This document shows, in pieces, positions 35,990 through 45,754 of a stretch of DNA of 64,000 bases. A program made the position numbers and the translations under genes. The first letter of the stretch is position 1. Every line of letters begins with the position of its first letter. The stretch is from positions 1 through 64,000 of the forward strand of contig CATLLJ010000011.1 of the NCBI GenBank assembly GCA_950022495.1. The letters run 5' to 3'. Below the pieces are notes generated by a model. The model had not been told where the DNA came from, made no database searches, and worked only from the letters and a program-made list of their open reading frames with translations. Source of the stretch: an uncultured bacterium (GTDB lineage Bacteria > Cyanobacteriota > Vampirovibrionia > Gastranaerophilales > Gastranaerophilaceae).

Positions 35990-38416
35990 ATGAGGATATT
36001 TAAAAATAATAAAAAATCAGGTTTTACCTTAATGGAAATAGCAATTGCTGTAATGATTGTCGGGTTATTGACTGCTATAGTTATTCCTATTGTTAGAAAT
36101 CAAGTAGCAAAACTTGACGAATATTCCTACTATACAGCCTATAAAACAGTTGAAAAATTAGGTGGTCAAATCGTTGCACTTGGTCTGGATCCTTGTGTTG
36201 CAGTTGAGTATATGCCTGCTGGAGAAGAACGTGACAAAAAAGAAAAAGAGTGTAGAGGTTTACCAACAACTACTAGTTTGAATACACAGAATATATTTAC
36301 CAAAAATAAAATTGCATCTGAGTTTGATATAAATAAAAAAGTAAAATTCTTTATTTCAACTATTGGTGATAAATTTGTTTATTCAGAACAATATTTATTT
36401 AAAAAACTGTTCCCGAAATCTTATGCAGATAGAGCTGATGAAGGATGGGACATTCTATTTAGTTGGGACGATGATGATTATAAGGAAGCCAATTTAAGAT
36501 ATAGAATGTGTAATGGTGAAAAAATTTATGTGAAAACAGATAATGAAGGTAACCAAATAAAAGATGCAGAGGGAAATCCTGTGTATGAAACGGCAGACTC
36601 CTTTTTTGGAAACGGTGCTTGTGTCGGGTATACAAAAAGTGGTAATGCTAGTGTAGAGGGTGGAGGAACAACTACTACTGCAGCTGATTCTGTATTTGAA
36701 GGACTATTTTATGAAAAAGAATATTGTACTATTAGTAATGCTACACTTGCTAATTATATAAAACAAAAAAGTAATGAAAATAATGCTAAAACTTTTTGTA
36801 GTTCTTATATTGCACCAAATTGTAAAAGAGTTATTGATAGTAGTGCAGAATATGAATTTAGCTATGATTGGATAGAAACAAGTCCAGCTTATACTTATTT
36901 TGATGAAGAGGAAAATAGAAATGTTACAGAACCAGCAACATATTCGTGTCAAATTTTGAGAAAAAATAATTCACCAAATCAAGGCTATAATGGTACTGAT
37001 ACAAAATGGGAAAGACAACCTGTAGGAGCTAATGTATGTGCAGGTACTTCCGGTTATTTCCAGATGTATAATGCAGGTGATCCATATTACATTGATTGTC
37101 AATGTTCTGCAGGTAAGGATTTGACTGAAAATAATGACAAATTTTGTTGCACTCCGCGAGCAGGTTATAAATGTTATGCTAAATTGGATTCAATATCATC
37201 TAATTATGTTGCTGAAAATACTGCAATAAAATATTGCCTTAATAATAGTGATTTTAATCAAAATACCAAAGAATGCTGTGCGGATTATGCACGTTTTAAT
37301 GGGGTAAACTGTCAATGTATTAATGGCTATAGAACTGACCCACGTTTAGGAGCTTATTCTGATGGTAGTCCAAAAGCTTGTCAGCAGGCTTCTTGTGTTG
37401 GTGGCTCTCACTTAGAAGAAGATGAGTATGGTAATACTTCTTGTGTTGCTAATTCTCCTATTACTAAAGCTAATGATTTATGTAAATCTATAGATTACTA
37501 TTGGAATACTCGTAGTGCTTCGTGTAATTTTACAACAACAGGTTCAAATAATTTAGCGGTTAATAATGCAGTATATGAAGCAGCTAAAGGCAGCAATGGA
37601 AGATATCTTTCTGTTGCATCAAGAGAAGGTACTTTTAATTCAATCACTCCTAATATTGAAATGGCAAATGGGCTAAGATTGTGGATATTAGGAGATAAAA
37701 CCGCTTCAATTCCTGGCTTATCTTATAATCCTTCTTCTATAACGACTAATACACAGAATATGTGTGTTGATCTTAATAAAAATACGAAGCAATCTTGTGA
37801 TGCTGCAGGCGGGTATTTTTGCAGTTCAGAAAATCATTGTTTTAAATTAGATAATGTTGGTATGGCAAGTATGGGAGATGCTCGTAATTGTTGTGCTTCA
37901 ACTGATTTAACAACTCTGGCTTATGCTGATCCTACTAACTATGAAAAAGATAATAGAGCTTTTGCTATCAGTGGATTTACAGTTTTTGTTGATATAAATG
38001 GTACAAAAGGTTCCGGAACATTATGGGAAGATGTTTTCCCATTCTTTGTTGGAGCTAACGGTACTGTTTATCCTGGGTACCCTCTAGATGGTGTTAAGGC
38101 TAAAGATACAGCGGGTACATCATTGTATATCGCCGGAAATGGCGTACAAGATTTAGCTGTAGATGTATTCTATTATGAAACTCATGGTAAATATCGACAG
38201 AAAATTATGGCATATCCGAATGTTTCTTATGCAAGAGGAGCATGTTTTGCAAAAAAAGTTAAGGCATACACACCTTATTGCCAAAACCTCGGTTTAAAAG
38301 CTAGAGGATCTGGTGAAAATTCTGCCGATATCAAAGGTGAAATTAATAGCAATACTAATCCTTGTAATAGCAGATTCTGCCAGTTATCAGTTAGAAAAAA
38401 AGTTAGATTCTTCTAA
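35990..38416 (+). CDS. Large Cys-rich prepilin-like surface protein
   Basis: The 808-residue protein starts with a class III signal: MRIFKNNKKSGFTLMEIAIA, with likely cleavage before Phe and the usual Glu at position +5, then one membrane-type helix to about residue 35. The mature ectodomain is about 770 residues, far beyond the 120-200 of ordinary pilins. A region at about 370-510 is rich in Cys (for example DCQCSAG, FCCTPRAGYKC, CCADYARFNGVNCQC), in an EGF-like spacing. GGGGGTATA precedes the ATG. A strong terminator follows at 38431. I read it as a type IV or type II secretion-associated minor pilin or adhesin; the fold of the ectodomain is unknown. Confidence 0.82.
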   Translation: MRIFKNNKKSGFTLMEIAIAVMIVGLLTAIVIPIVRNQVAKLDEYSYYTAYKTVEKLGGQIVALGLDPCVAVEYMPAGEERDKKEKECRGLPTTTSLNTQNIFTKNKIASEFDINKKVKFFISTIGDKFVYSEQYLFKKLFPKSYADRADEGWDILFSWDDDDYKEANLRYRMCNGEKIYVKTDNEGNQIKDAEGNPVYETADSFFGNGACVGYTKSGNASVEGGGTTTTAADSVFEGLFYEKEYCTISNATLANYIKQKSNENNAKTFCSSYIAPNCKRVIDSSAEYEFSYDWIETSPAYTYFDEEENRNVTEPATYSCQILRKNNSPNQGYNGTDTKWERQPVGANVCAGTSGYFQMYNAGDPYYIDCQCSAGKDLTENNDKFCCTPRAGYKCYAKLDSISSNYVAENTAIKYCLNNSDFNQNTKECCADYARFNGVNCQCINGYRTDPRLGAYSDGSPKACQQASCVGGSHLEEDEYGNTSCVANSPITKANDLCKSIDYYWNTRSASCNFTTTGSNNLAVNNAVYEAAKGSNGRYLSVASREGTFNSITPNIEMANGLRLWILGDKTASIPGLSYNPSSITTNTQNMCVDLNKNTKQSCDAAGGYFCSSENHCFKLDNVGMASMGDARNCCASTDLTTLAYADPTNYEKDNRAFAISGFTVFVDINGTKGSGTLWEDVFPFFVGANGTVYPGYPLDGVKAKDTAGTSLYIAGNGVQDLAVDVFYYETHGKYRQKIMAYPNVSYARGACFAKKVKAYTPYCQNLGLKARGSGENSADIKGEINSNTNPCNSRFCQLSVRKKVRFF

Positions 38417-38430
38417 GTATAATTTTATTT

Positions 38431-38462
38431 AAGACGGACTTTTGTATAGTCCGTCTTTTTTA
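38431..38462 (+). terminator. Rho-independent terminator after the large prepilin gene
   Basis: AAGACGGACT pairs with AGTCCGTCTT around a TTTGTAT loop, followed by TTTT. Confidence 0.93.
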
Positions 38463-38473
38463 AAGGAGTGGAA

Positions 38474-38932
38474 ATGATAGTAGATAAAATAGAAAATATT
38501 TCAATTTATAATAATATACCTGTTGCGGCTGTTAAATTTATAAACTCTTTGAATACAAATATTCAGCTTGGCCGTTATGAGTTAGAAAATGGCATTTTTG
38601 CTAATGTCGAAAAATATGAAACAAAGTTAATTGAGAAGGCAAAATTTGAGGCACATAATGATTATGTTGATATACAAATTTTGCTGCAAGGTAATGAAAA
38701 TATTTTTATAACAGATAAGAATATCCTTACAGTATCTGCACCTTACGATAAAGATAGAGATATCTGCTTTTATTCTGACAAATTTGATTCTTCAATGCCG
38801 ATAATGCTAGACTCTTCAAATTTTGTAGTTATATTTCCTCATGAAGCTCATGCTCCGCAGGTATCTATAAACGAAATTCCTGAAGAAGTTTTAAAGGTTG
38901 TAGTAAAAATACCTGTAAAATTATTTCTTTAA
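38474..38932 (+). CDS. YhcH/YjgK/YiaL family protein (sugar-anomer binding)
   Basis: The 152-residue beta-sandwich protein has KAKFEAHNDYVDIQILLQGNE, with the HxDxQ metal-site motif, and VVIFPHEAHAPQV with the second His pair typical of the family. Known members are sialic acid or sugar anomerases or the beta subunit of ebg galactosidase. ATG 38474 follows GGAG by 5 bases, better than the GTG at 38468. The gene overlaps convergent miaA by 12 bases. The substrate is not known. Confidence 0.85.
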   Translation: MIVDKIENISIYNNIPVAAVKFINSLNTNIQLGRYELENGIFANVEKYETKLIEKAKFEAHNDYVDIQILLQGNENIFITDKNILTVSAPYDKDRDICFYSDKFDSSMPIMLDSSNFVVIFPHEAHAPQVSINEIPEEVLKVVVKIPVKLFL

Positions 38933-39814
38933 TTTTTCAGGATAAATATTCCAACTGATATTTGGTTTTTTGCGGAACCAGGTTAATTGCCGCTTGGCGT
39001 AGTTGCGAGTGTTTTTTTTCAATAAATCTAATGCCTCTTGTAATGAATATTTATTATCAATGTAACCTAAAATTTCTCTGTAGCCGATTGTATTGATTAA
39101 GTTTTGGATACGCCCATGTTTTTTTAATAAATATTTTGTTTCATCCAGCAACCCTTGTTCCATCATAATATCAACACGTTTATCAATTCGTGAATACAAT
39201 TCATCTCTGGTGTAATTTCGCCCGATCCATTCTACCTCAAATTCAGGTTCAGAAATTCCGCGTGAATTGTTAAGGGTGCTTCCTGTTGTTTCTATGATTT
39301 CCAGTGCTCTGATTATTTTTTTTCTGTCATTTTTATCAATACTTTCAGATGCTTTTAAATCTTTATTTTTTAATATTTCAAATAATTCTTCTGATTCTAA
39401 TTGTTTTAATTTATTTCTAAATTCAAGATTTGGAGCTATTTCAGGTAGGTGGTAATTTTTTAAAAGTATATCAATGTATAATCCTGTACCTCCAACAATA
39501 ATTGGTGTCTTGCCCCTTTTATTTATTTCGTAAATTTTTTCTTTAGCTTCTTTTTGATATAATCCAGCTGAATAGTCAATTTCAGGCTCTACTATATCAA
39601 TCATATAATGAGGAATTCCATCTTGTTCTTTTTCGTCAGGTTTTGCTGTTCCAATGTTAAACCCTTTGTATACAAGTCTGGAATCTGCAGAAATTATTTC
39701 CCCGTCGATTTTTTTTGCCAATTCTATCGAATAAGCGGTTTTGCCGCTTGCCGTAGCCCCAACAATTGCTATAACTTTTATTTTATTCTTCGTTTTTGAT
39801 AAAGGTTTGTTCAT
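38921..39814 (-). CDS. miaA: tRNA dimethylallyltransferase MiaA
   Basis: The 297-residue protein has the P-loop GATASGKTAYS, the DMAPP/substrate motif ISADSRLVYKGFNIGTAKPD, HYMIDIVEPEIDYSAG and YAKRQLTWFRKKPNISW. It adds the isopentenyl group to A37 of tRNAs reading UNN. ATG 39814 is chosen because homology starts there. Upstream, on the minus strand, TG-T-TACTAT lies 9 bases before this ATG, inside the 3' end of the preceding gene, and there is no Shine-Dalgarno; this suggests its own near-leaderless transcript. Confidence 0.93.
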   Translation of the reverse strand: MNKPLSKTKNKIKVIAIVGATASGKTAYSIELAKKIDGEIISADSRLVYKGFNIGTAKPDEKEQDGIPHYMIDIVEPEIDYSAGLYQKEAKEKIYEINKRGKTPIIVGGTGLYIDILLKNYHLPEIAPNLEFRNKLKQLESEELFEILKNKDLKASESIDKNDRKKIIRALEIIETTGSTLNNSRGISEPEFEVEWIGRNYTRDELYSRIDKRVDIMMEQGLLDETKYLLKKHGRIQNLINTIGYREILGYIDNKYSLQEALDLLKKNTRNYAKRQLTWFRKKPNISWNIYPEKLKK

Positions 39815-40616
39815 AATAAGAAAATAGTAACACAACAATATAAACGATGAAATAGTAGTATAAAACAAGAACTAAGAAATAGGTTATCGGGTGAAACATA
39901 AGTAATGTATTAAGTATTGAAATTAAAATTGTTAAAATGTTGATATAAATAAACAACGCAAAGGTTTTTGGAAATGTTTGTATTATTTTTTTTATTGAAG
40001 AAATGAGGGCTTTAAACGGATTTTTTTCAGAATATACAACTTCTGGAATCCATAAAATCGTAAAAAATGATAGAATCAGGGTTGATAAATATGTAATTCC
40101 ATAGCAGGTGGTTATAAACATTATTTGTTCGGTTGGAAGTTTATTAATTTCTTGAATTAATTCATCACTTGATAATAAAACATTTATTGTTGATAAGAAA
40201 CTTGTATCAATTTGACCTATATATTTTGTTACAAGCAGCGTGATAATACATAGTATAGCAATGTAAACTATGCCTGAAATAGAGATTATACCTAGAAATG
40301 GCAAAAATAATTTACCCATTCCAATGTGCAGGGATTTTATGAGTTCCTGGAATGCTTTAGCTCTATCTTTGTCAAATACAAAAACAGTATTAGCTAGTTT
40401 TATAGTCTTTTTGACCATATAAAACCATGCTGAAAAACTGCCGCTTACGATTACAACCATTGTAATTATTGCAAGTAATAATTTAGGTAGGTTATCTATC
40501 GCATCTTTTGCATAATTAAAATACCAGCTTATTATTGACAGGAATATTATCAGCGGAGTTGCCAGTATTATACATTCATTTGTTATTTTAAAATTATTTT
40601 TAAATAATTTAAACAT
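39783..40616 (-). CDS. Integral membrane protein of unknown function (about 6 helices)
   Basis: The 277-residue product has roughly six long hydrophobic segments (for example LLLAIITMVVIVSGSFSAWFYM and FITTCYGITYLSTLILSFFTIL) with short loops. It contains no catalytic motif and no charged signature that I recognise. AAGGAT precedes the ATG at 40616. It lies 24 bases after the CoA-activase-like gene and overlaps the miaA start. Confidence 0.7.
   Translation of the reverse strand: MFKLFKNNFKITNECIILATPLIIFLSIISWYFNYAKDAIDNLPKLLLAIITMVVIVSGSFSAWFYMVKKTIKLANTVFVFDKDRAKAFQELIKSLHIGMGKLFLPFLGIISISGIVYIAILCIITLLVTKYIGQIDTSFLSTINVLLSSDELIQEINKLPTEQIMFITTCYGITYLSTLILSFFTILWIPEVVYSEKNPFKALISSIKKIIQTFPKTFALFIYINILTILISILNTLLMFHPITYFLVLVLYYYFIVYIVVLLFSYYEQTFIKNEE
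39824..39832 (-). promoter_or_regulatory. Extended -10 element before miaA, near-leaderless
   Basis: On the minus strand TG-T-TACTAT stands 9 bases before the miaA ATG at 39814, inside the upstream gene. No Shine-Dalgarno is found. Confidence 0.4.
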
Positions 40617-40640
40617 AAATAATCCTTGTAAATTAATAGT

Positions 40641-41801
40641 TTAGTTTACAGAGACTTCTTCTTTTGCTTGAGTGATTGTGTTTTTATTTAATTTACGCTT
40701 ACGTCTTCGCATCAAATCTACAAAAGCTTCTATTCTTGTGATATATCCGGCACGACCGGTTTGTTCATCAAGAATTAGCGGTAAAATTGGAATTTCACAA
40801 TCTTCTCTCATTGCTGGGAATATGTTTTGAGACATAATTTCAGGCATACAGGTGAACGGACTTAAGTGAATTATACCATCAATTCCTCTTTCGTTAGCAT
40901 AAGCAACATCTGAAACACATTCCAGAGCATCTCCGCCAATATCTCTCATTAGATATGGCTTAGCAAGTCTGTCAGCACGTTGAAGATGTGTTTCCCCTTT
41001 TCTAAACATTTTAGGTATAATCGCATCTTTTAAAAAGCTGCTAACGGTAAGGCTTCTTCTTACTTGAACTCCCATTCTGCCTAATTCTCTTTCAATATTC
41101 TGGTTAGAAAATTCATCGTTTACTACATAAATTTCACCGGTAATATCAACATTAAGCACTTCTTTTTTCGGGTTAATTTCAACTTTTTTCATTTCTTCGT
41201 TTACAAGTTTTTGAGCTTTTTTAAGTCCAAAAATTGTATCATTTTCGTCAATATATTTTAGAGCTTTGTTATAATGTCTTTCAGCCTGTCCTTGTTTTAC
41301 TTCTCTAGCTCTGTAGTAAGATAATTGAGCTTCCAGTTTATCAATCATAAAGACTTTTAAAATTGCAATAATAATAGCTTTGGTAAATAAAGCCGGATTA
41401 TTTTTGCCGCTGGCAGTTTTTAAAAAGTTGTACATACCTTTTATTCCATCGTATAGTTGGAGTTCAAGATATTTGGCTTCGTAACCTAAATCTCTTAATG
41501 CATTTTCAATACATTTACCATATTCTCCTAATCTGCAGCAGCCTGGAGATGTAATCATTGCAACATAATCTGTTCCACCTTCAATTGCTTCTATAAAGTT
41601 GCCCAAAATTAGTTTGTATGGCAGGCAGATTGCTTCAGGTGAATGTTTTGTACCCAAAGATAATGATTTTTTACTTGTATATGGCTCAACATAAGGTTCA
41701 CAGCCGATAATTCTTAAGGCTGCAGACCATGCATAACTTATTGTTCCCATGTGGGGAAAAGATATTTTTTTCTTGATTTGTTCTGTTTTGTTATTGCTCA
41801 T
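40641..41801 (-). CDS. Acyl-CoA dehydratase activase-related / CoA-activase-like protein
   Basis: The 386-residue protein opens with FPHMGTISYAWSAALRIIGCEPYVEPYTSKKSLSLGTKHSPEAICLPYK, a Cys-containing segment characteristic of the DUF2229/2-hydroxyglutaryl-CoA dehydratase D-component-related family. A second group (SPGCCRLGEYGKC) supplies further Cys, and HLSPFTCMPEIMSQN a third. The Cys are consistent with an iron-sulfur cluster. No partner dehydratase is in the window, so the reaction remains unknown. It is in the same operon as gcvPB (11-base gap). Confidence 0.72.
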   Translation of the reverse strand: MSNNKTEQIKKKISFPHMGTISYAWSAALRIIGCEPYVEPYTSKKSLSLGTKHSPEAICLPYKLILGNFIEAIEGGTDYVAMITSPGCCRLGEYGKCIENALRDLGYEAKYLELQLYDGIKGMYNFLKTASGKNNPALFTKAIIIAILKVFMIDKLEAQLSYYRAREVKQGQAERHYNKALKYIDENDTIFGLKKAQKLVNEEMKKVEINPKKEVLNVDITGEIYVVNDEFSNQNIERELGRMGVQVRRSLTVSSFLKDAIIPKMFRKGETHLQRADRLAKPYLMRDIGGDALECVSDVAYANERGIDGIIHLSPFTCMPEIMSQNIFPAMREDCEIPILPLILDEQTGRAGYITRIEAFVDLMRRRKRKLNKNTITQAKEEVSVN

Positions 41802-41812
41802 ATTTATATTTC

Positions 41813-43234
41813 CTAATTTGTGTATTTTAAGTCTGGATGTCTTGCTGCTGTGACCTCATCTATCTTTTTGACAGGTGTTGTGTGAGGTGCAGTAAGAATT
41901 TTTTCTGGATTAATTTTTGCTTCTTTTGCTATATCAATCATTGTATCAACAAATTCATCCAATTTTTCTTTGTTTTCTGATTCAGTTGGTTCTATCATAA
42001 TTGCTTCATGAACAATTAATGGGAAGTAAACTGTCGGCGGATGTGTGTTACCATCCATTAATGCTTTGGCAATATTTAGAGTGGATACTCCGTTTTCGTG
42101 TTTTTGTTTTTCTCCTGTTATAACGAACTCATGCATACATGGCTGGTCATAAGGCAATTCATAGTAATCTTTTAATTTTTCTTTAAGATAATTAGCATTT
42201 AAAACAGCATTTTCTGATGCACATTTTAAATTCTTGCCCATCATAAGGATATATGCGTAAGCTTTTACCAGTACTGAGAAATTACCGTAAAAATCTTTTA
42301 CACTGCCGATAGAGTTTTTTAGATTATAATTTCTAAAATATTTTTCTCCATCAAACTCGATTACCGGAGTTGGTAAATAATCTTTTAATTTTTCAACTAC
42401 AGCAACAGGACCTGCACCCGGACCGCCGCCGCCGTGCGGAGTTGAAAATGTTTTGTGTAAGTTTAAATGTACTACGTCAAATCCCATTAGTTTTGGATTT
42501 GTGTAGCCCATGATTGCATTGAAATTGGCTCCGTCATAATAAAGTAAAGAGCCGTTTGCATGCATTATTTTAGAAATTTCTTCTACACCTTCTTCAAAGA
42601 TTCCAAGTGTGTTAGGATTTGTCATCATTATAGCTGCAACATCTTTATCTAGAACGGCTTTTAATGCATCAATATCAACTTGCCCTTTTTCATTGGATTT
42701 AATTTCTACAATATCAAAGCCTGCCATTTTTGCACTTGCAGGATTTGTTCCGTGGGCTGAATCTGGAATAATTACCTTTGTACGGTTTTCACCGATTGTA
42801 TCAAAATATTTTTTGATAATCATCATGCCTGTCATTTCACCGTGAGCACCGGCAGATGGTTGAAGCGTAATGGCATCCATGCCTGTAACTTTCAATAAAG
42901 CTTGCTGCAAATTGTACATCAGCTTCAAAGAACCCTGTGCCATATTATCATCTGTATTAGGGTGAATATTAAAACCTTCTAAAGATGCTAAAAATTCATT
43001 GACTTTAGGGTTGTATTTCATTGTACAGGAGCCTAACGGGTAAAAGCCTTTTTCAATACAAAAATTCATATCAGATAATTCTTTGTAATGACGCATTACA
43101 TCAAGTTCTGAAAGTTGAGGAAGTCCTGCTTTATCTTCCCTTAATAAGTTTTCCGGTAAAAAGTCAATATTCACCATTTCGTCGGTAAGATTAATTCCAT
43201 CAGTACCGTTGCTTTTTTCAAAAATTGTTTTCAT
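41813..43234 (-). CDS. gcvPB: Glycine dehydrogenase (decarboxylating) subunit 2 (P-protein beta)
   Basis: The 473-residue PLP enzyme has QPSAGAHGEMTG, DSAHGTNPASAKM, VHLNLHKTFSTPHGGGGPG (PLP Lys) and YYDGANFNAIMG, as in the two-subunit form of the glycine cleavage P-protein. The alpha subunit, T- and H-proteins are not in this window. It cleaves glycine with release of CO2 and feeds one-carbon units. It lies 4 bases after the sigma factor gene. Confidence 0.95.
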   Translation of the reverse strand: MKTIFEKSNGTDGINLTDEMVNIDFLPENLLREDKAGLPQLSELDVMRHYKELSDMNFCIEKGFYPLGSCTMKYNPKVNEFLASLEGFNIHPNTDDNMAQGSLKLMYNLQQALLKVTGMDAITLQPSAGAHGEMTGMMIIKKYFDTIGENRTKVIIPDSAHGTNPASAKMAGFDIVEIKSNEKGQVDIDALKAVLDKDVAAIMMTNPNTLGIFEEGVEEISKIMHANGSLLYYDGANFNAIMGYTNPKLMGFDVVHLNLHKTFSTPHGGGGPGAGPVAVVEKLKDYLPTPVIEFDGEKYFRNYNLKNSIGSVKDFYGNFSVLVKAYAYILMMGKNLKCASENAVLNANYLKEKLKDYYELPYDQPCMHEFVITGEKQKHENGVSTLNIAKALMDGNTHPPTVYFPLIVHEAIMIEPTESENKEKLDEFVDTMIDIAKEAKINPEKILTAPHTTPVKKIDEVTAARHPDLKYTN

Positions 43235-43238
43235 ATTT

Positions 43239-43856
43239 TTAGATAATCCCCTGTTTAGCCAAGTCTTTTTTTATTCTGTCAAGTCCGGTTTGAATAATTC
43301 TCGATATTCTGGATTGAGAAATATTAAATTCTTCTGCTATTTCTCTTAGTTTTTTTTCTTTAAAGAATTTATATTCAATGAGTTCGCGTTCTCTTGGAGG
43401 AATTTTTTTCATTGCTTCTAAAATTCCAGCTTTTAATTCAGAAAATTCAATTGATTCTTCCGGAGTTTTATCGTTAGATTTTATTTGTGTCGGTACTTCT
43501 GCTTCCTGAAGTTCATCAATAGAAAGAATGTTTTTGTAAACATCAGCTCTGAGTTCAATTTCTGCAGTTTCGTTGTCCTCTTCTTGTGCAGAATTCTTAT
43601 TCTTTAAAGTATACCACTTATATCTTCTTCTAACTTCATTGCGAATTGCCCATTTTATGGCTGTTGAAAGATAAGTATTATTATATTTTTCCGGTGGATT
43701 ATTTTTAAATAGAATATATAGTGCGTGAGTTCCTATATTGATTAATTCAGGAAGCTCGATTAAATGTGAAGTTGAAAATTTTTGATATTCAACCTTAGCA
43801 ATGATTTCAATTAGTTCTTTATATTCTCTTAGCTTTATATTGTCTTCAACTGTCAT
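43239..43856 (-). CDS. RNA polymerase sigma-70 family factor (alternative sigma, SigF/FliA-like)
   Basis: The 205-residue protein has region 2 with YNNTYLSTAIKWAIRNEVRRRYKWYT (the -10 recognition helix) and a C-terminal region 4 with a helix-turn-helix: IPPRERELIEYKFFKEKKLREIAEEFNISQSRISRII, close to the FliA/SigF/WhiG lineage. There is no region 1.1. A flagellar role would suit the fliJ-fliK start at the right end of the window, but this is inference. It opens the operon with gcvPB, the CoA-activase-like gene and the membrane protein gene. Confidence 0.8.
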   Translation of the reverse strand: MTVEDNIKLREYKELIEIIAKVEYQKFSTSHLIELPELINIGTHALYILFKNNPPEKYNNTYLSTAIKWAIRNEVRRRYKWYTLKNKNSAQEEDNETAEIELRADVYKNILSIDELQEAEVPTQIKSNDKTPEESIEFSELKAGILEAMKKIPPRERELIEYKFFKEKKLREIAEEFNISQSRISRIIQTGLDRIKKDLAKQGII

Positions 43857-43981
43857 TACTATAACTAATCCTAAAATACTAATAATATATTATACTTTCA
43901 TAATATCAGAAAAAATTGTATATGACTAGGTAATGTAATTTTCCTTAACATAAATTATGGTTATTGCAAAAGGAGTTACGG

Positions 43982-44839
43982 ATGAAAGTATTATTTTGCA
44001 CAGATGGATCTCGAATTAGTTACAATTCTATAGAAAATTTTTCACACTGGCTGAAAGATTTTATAGTTGATGTAATTTGTGTAATTGATTGGAGTTTTTT
44101 GCCTGACACAATAGCTCTTGAAGATTCAGAGTTTGCAGTACAGTGTGCTAATTCTGCGGAATCTATTTTAGATTACTCAGAAAAATTTTTAAAAGAACAC
44201 AATATGCAGATGGGTAAGAAAATTAAAATGTGCGGTTCAACAGTAGACTCAATTCTTGATATTGTAGATGAATACAATTATGATTTCATTGTATTAGGTT
44301 CTCACGGTAAAAGAGGATTGCAAAAATGGTTAGGCTCAGTGTCACAAGAAATTGCTTCTGTAACTAAATTATCAACATTTATTTCAAAAGAATTAAATAA
44401 CAGAAAGAAAATTTTATTTACTGTTGATTCTTCCGAATTGAGTGTTAAAGTTGTTGCAAAATGTATTGATACTCTCGATTTGTCTGATAAGGAGATTTAC
44501 TTATTAACTGTATTTGAAATGCCCGAATATTTATTTTTGGAGGATAATATTGATTCAAAATGGATTTTAGATATCGAGCAAAAACAAGAAAAAGCTTCTT
44601 ATATTCTGCTAAATCAATTTGAAAAAATGTTTATTGACGCAGGTTACAATGTGCATTCAAAAATAGTTAAAAATGGAATCCCTGCCGAAGAAATTATCAA
44701 ATATTCAGATAAAACCGGAATTGACCTTTGTGTTGCAGGAATTCGTGACCGAAAGCATTTGTCAAAGTTTTTATTAAATTCTATTAGTAAACGTGTACTG
44801 GAGAATGTCAAATCTGATATGTTGATTGTCCGCGTTTAG
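43982..44839 (+). CDS. Tandem universal stress protein (two UspA domains)
   Basis: The 285-residue protein is two UspA domains in one chain. The first has LGSHGKRGLQKWLGSVSQEI, the G-x2-G-x9-G(S/T) ATP-binding signature. The second (residues about 148-285) ends with the corresponding IRDRKHLSKFLLNSISKRVL, which keeps only part of it. ATG 43982 is used because GGAG lies upstream at a suitable spacing. Its 3' end overlaps the convergent LD-carboxypeptidase stop by 4 bases. Confidence 0.88.
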   Translation: MKVLFCTDGSRISYNSIENFSHWLKDFIVDVICVIDWSFLPDTIALEDSEFAVQCANSAESILDYSEKFLKEHNMQMGKKIKMCGSTVDSILDIVDEYNYDFIVLGSHGKRGLQKWLGSVSQEIASVTKLSTFISKELNNRKKILFTVDSSELSVKVVAKCIDTLDLSDKEIYLLTVFEMPEYLFLEDNIDSKWILDIEQKQEKASYILLNQFEKMFIDAGYNVHSKIVKNGIPAEEIIKYSDKTGIDLCVAGIRDRKHLSKFLLNSISKRVLENVKSDMLIVRV

Positions 44840-45729
44840 TATTTTAAAGAGATTACTCCATTATTACTTATCTTTGCTTGTACCCCAACCGGTATTGTTG
44901 TTTTCCTTTTGTCATGAGAAATTGGATATCCTCCATAAACTGGGATATCTAATTTTTTTGAGACTTTTTGTAAAAATTCCTCAAGCCAAATCTTGTTATC
45001 TGTTTCCCAAAAATCACCAAGTACAATGCCTGTTAAGTTATTTTTGAACTTTTCAATATTTAATAGTTGAGTAAAATATCTGTCAATTTTATAAACAGGT
45101 TCACAAATGTCTTCAGCGAAGAAGATGAATTTTTCATCAGGAATAAAATCTAATCCGCATAAAGATGCAATTGTTGCCAAATTTCCGCCGAATAAAATGC
45201 CTTCGGCTTCTCCAGTGTGGTAAATTTTTAGATTGTCGGGTTCGATTTCAAGCAAGTCTGAACTTAATGTTTCAAAAAATTTCTCTTCAGTGAAACTGTT
45301 AATGTCATTGTCTGAAAAATCACTTTGTGCCATTGGTCCGGAATATGTGATTAAACCTGTTTTTTTTAATATCATTGCTGATAGTGCAGTAATATCAGAG
45401 TATCCGCAAAAGATTTTAGGGTTGTTTTTTATTATGTCAAAATCAATTTTGTCAATTAGTCTTATTGCACCATAGCCGCCCCGTGCACAAACAATTGCAT
45501 TGACATCTTTATCTGCAAATGCATTATTTAAGTCTTCTGCACGTTCATTGTCGCTTCCTGCAAGATAGTTTCTGCACTTTGATAAGTTCGCACCTAATTT
45601 AACCTTATAACCTTTATTTTCAAAATATTGAACTGCAGATTTAATTTTTTCAATATTGACTTCTCCCGAAGGTGCTATGATTGCAATCGTATCACCTTTA
45701 TTTAAATTTTTCGGTTTAATTAAGTTCAT
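44836..45729 (-). CDS. LD-carboxypeptidase (peptidase S66)
   Basis: The 297-residue enzyme has IAIIAPSGEV, the ARGGYGAIRLIDKID motif, GYSDITALS with the catalytic Ser, FGGNLATIASLCG with Glu, and a YPISHDKRKTTIPVG segment providing the catalytic His. S66 proteins cut the terminal D-Ala from tetrapeptide stems in peptidoglycan recycling. It is divergent from dnaX. Confidence 0.92.
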   Translation of the reverse strand: MNLIKPKNLNKGDTIAIIAPSGEVNIEKIKSAVQYFENKGYKVKLGANLSKCRNYLAGSDNERAEDLNNAFADKDVNAIVCARGGYGAIRLIDKIDFDIIKNNPKIFCGYSDITALSAMILKKTGLITYSGPMAQSDFSDNDINSFTEEKFFETLSSDLLEIEPDNLKIYHTGEAEGILFGGNLATIASLCGLDFIPDEKFIFFAEDICEPVYKIDRYFTQLLNIEKFKNNLTGIVLGDFWETDNKIWLEEFLQKVSKKLDIPVYGGYPISHDKRKTTIPVGVQAKISNNGVISLKY

Positions 45730-45754
45730 AAACTATCCTTTTTTTATAATTGTT

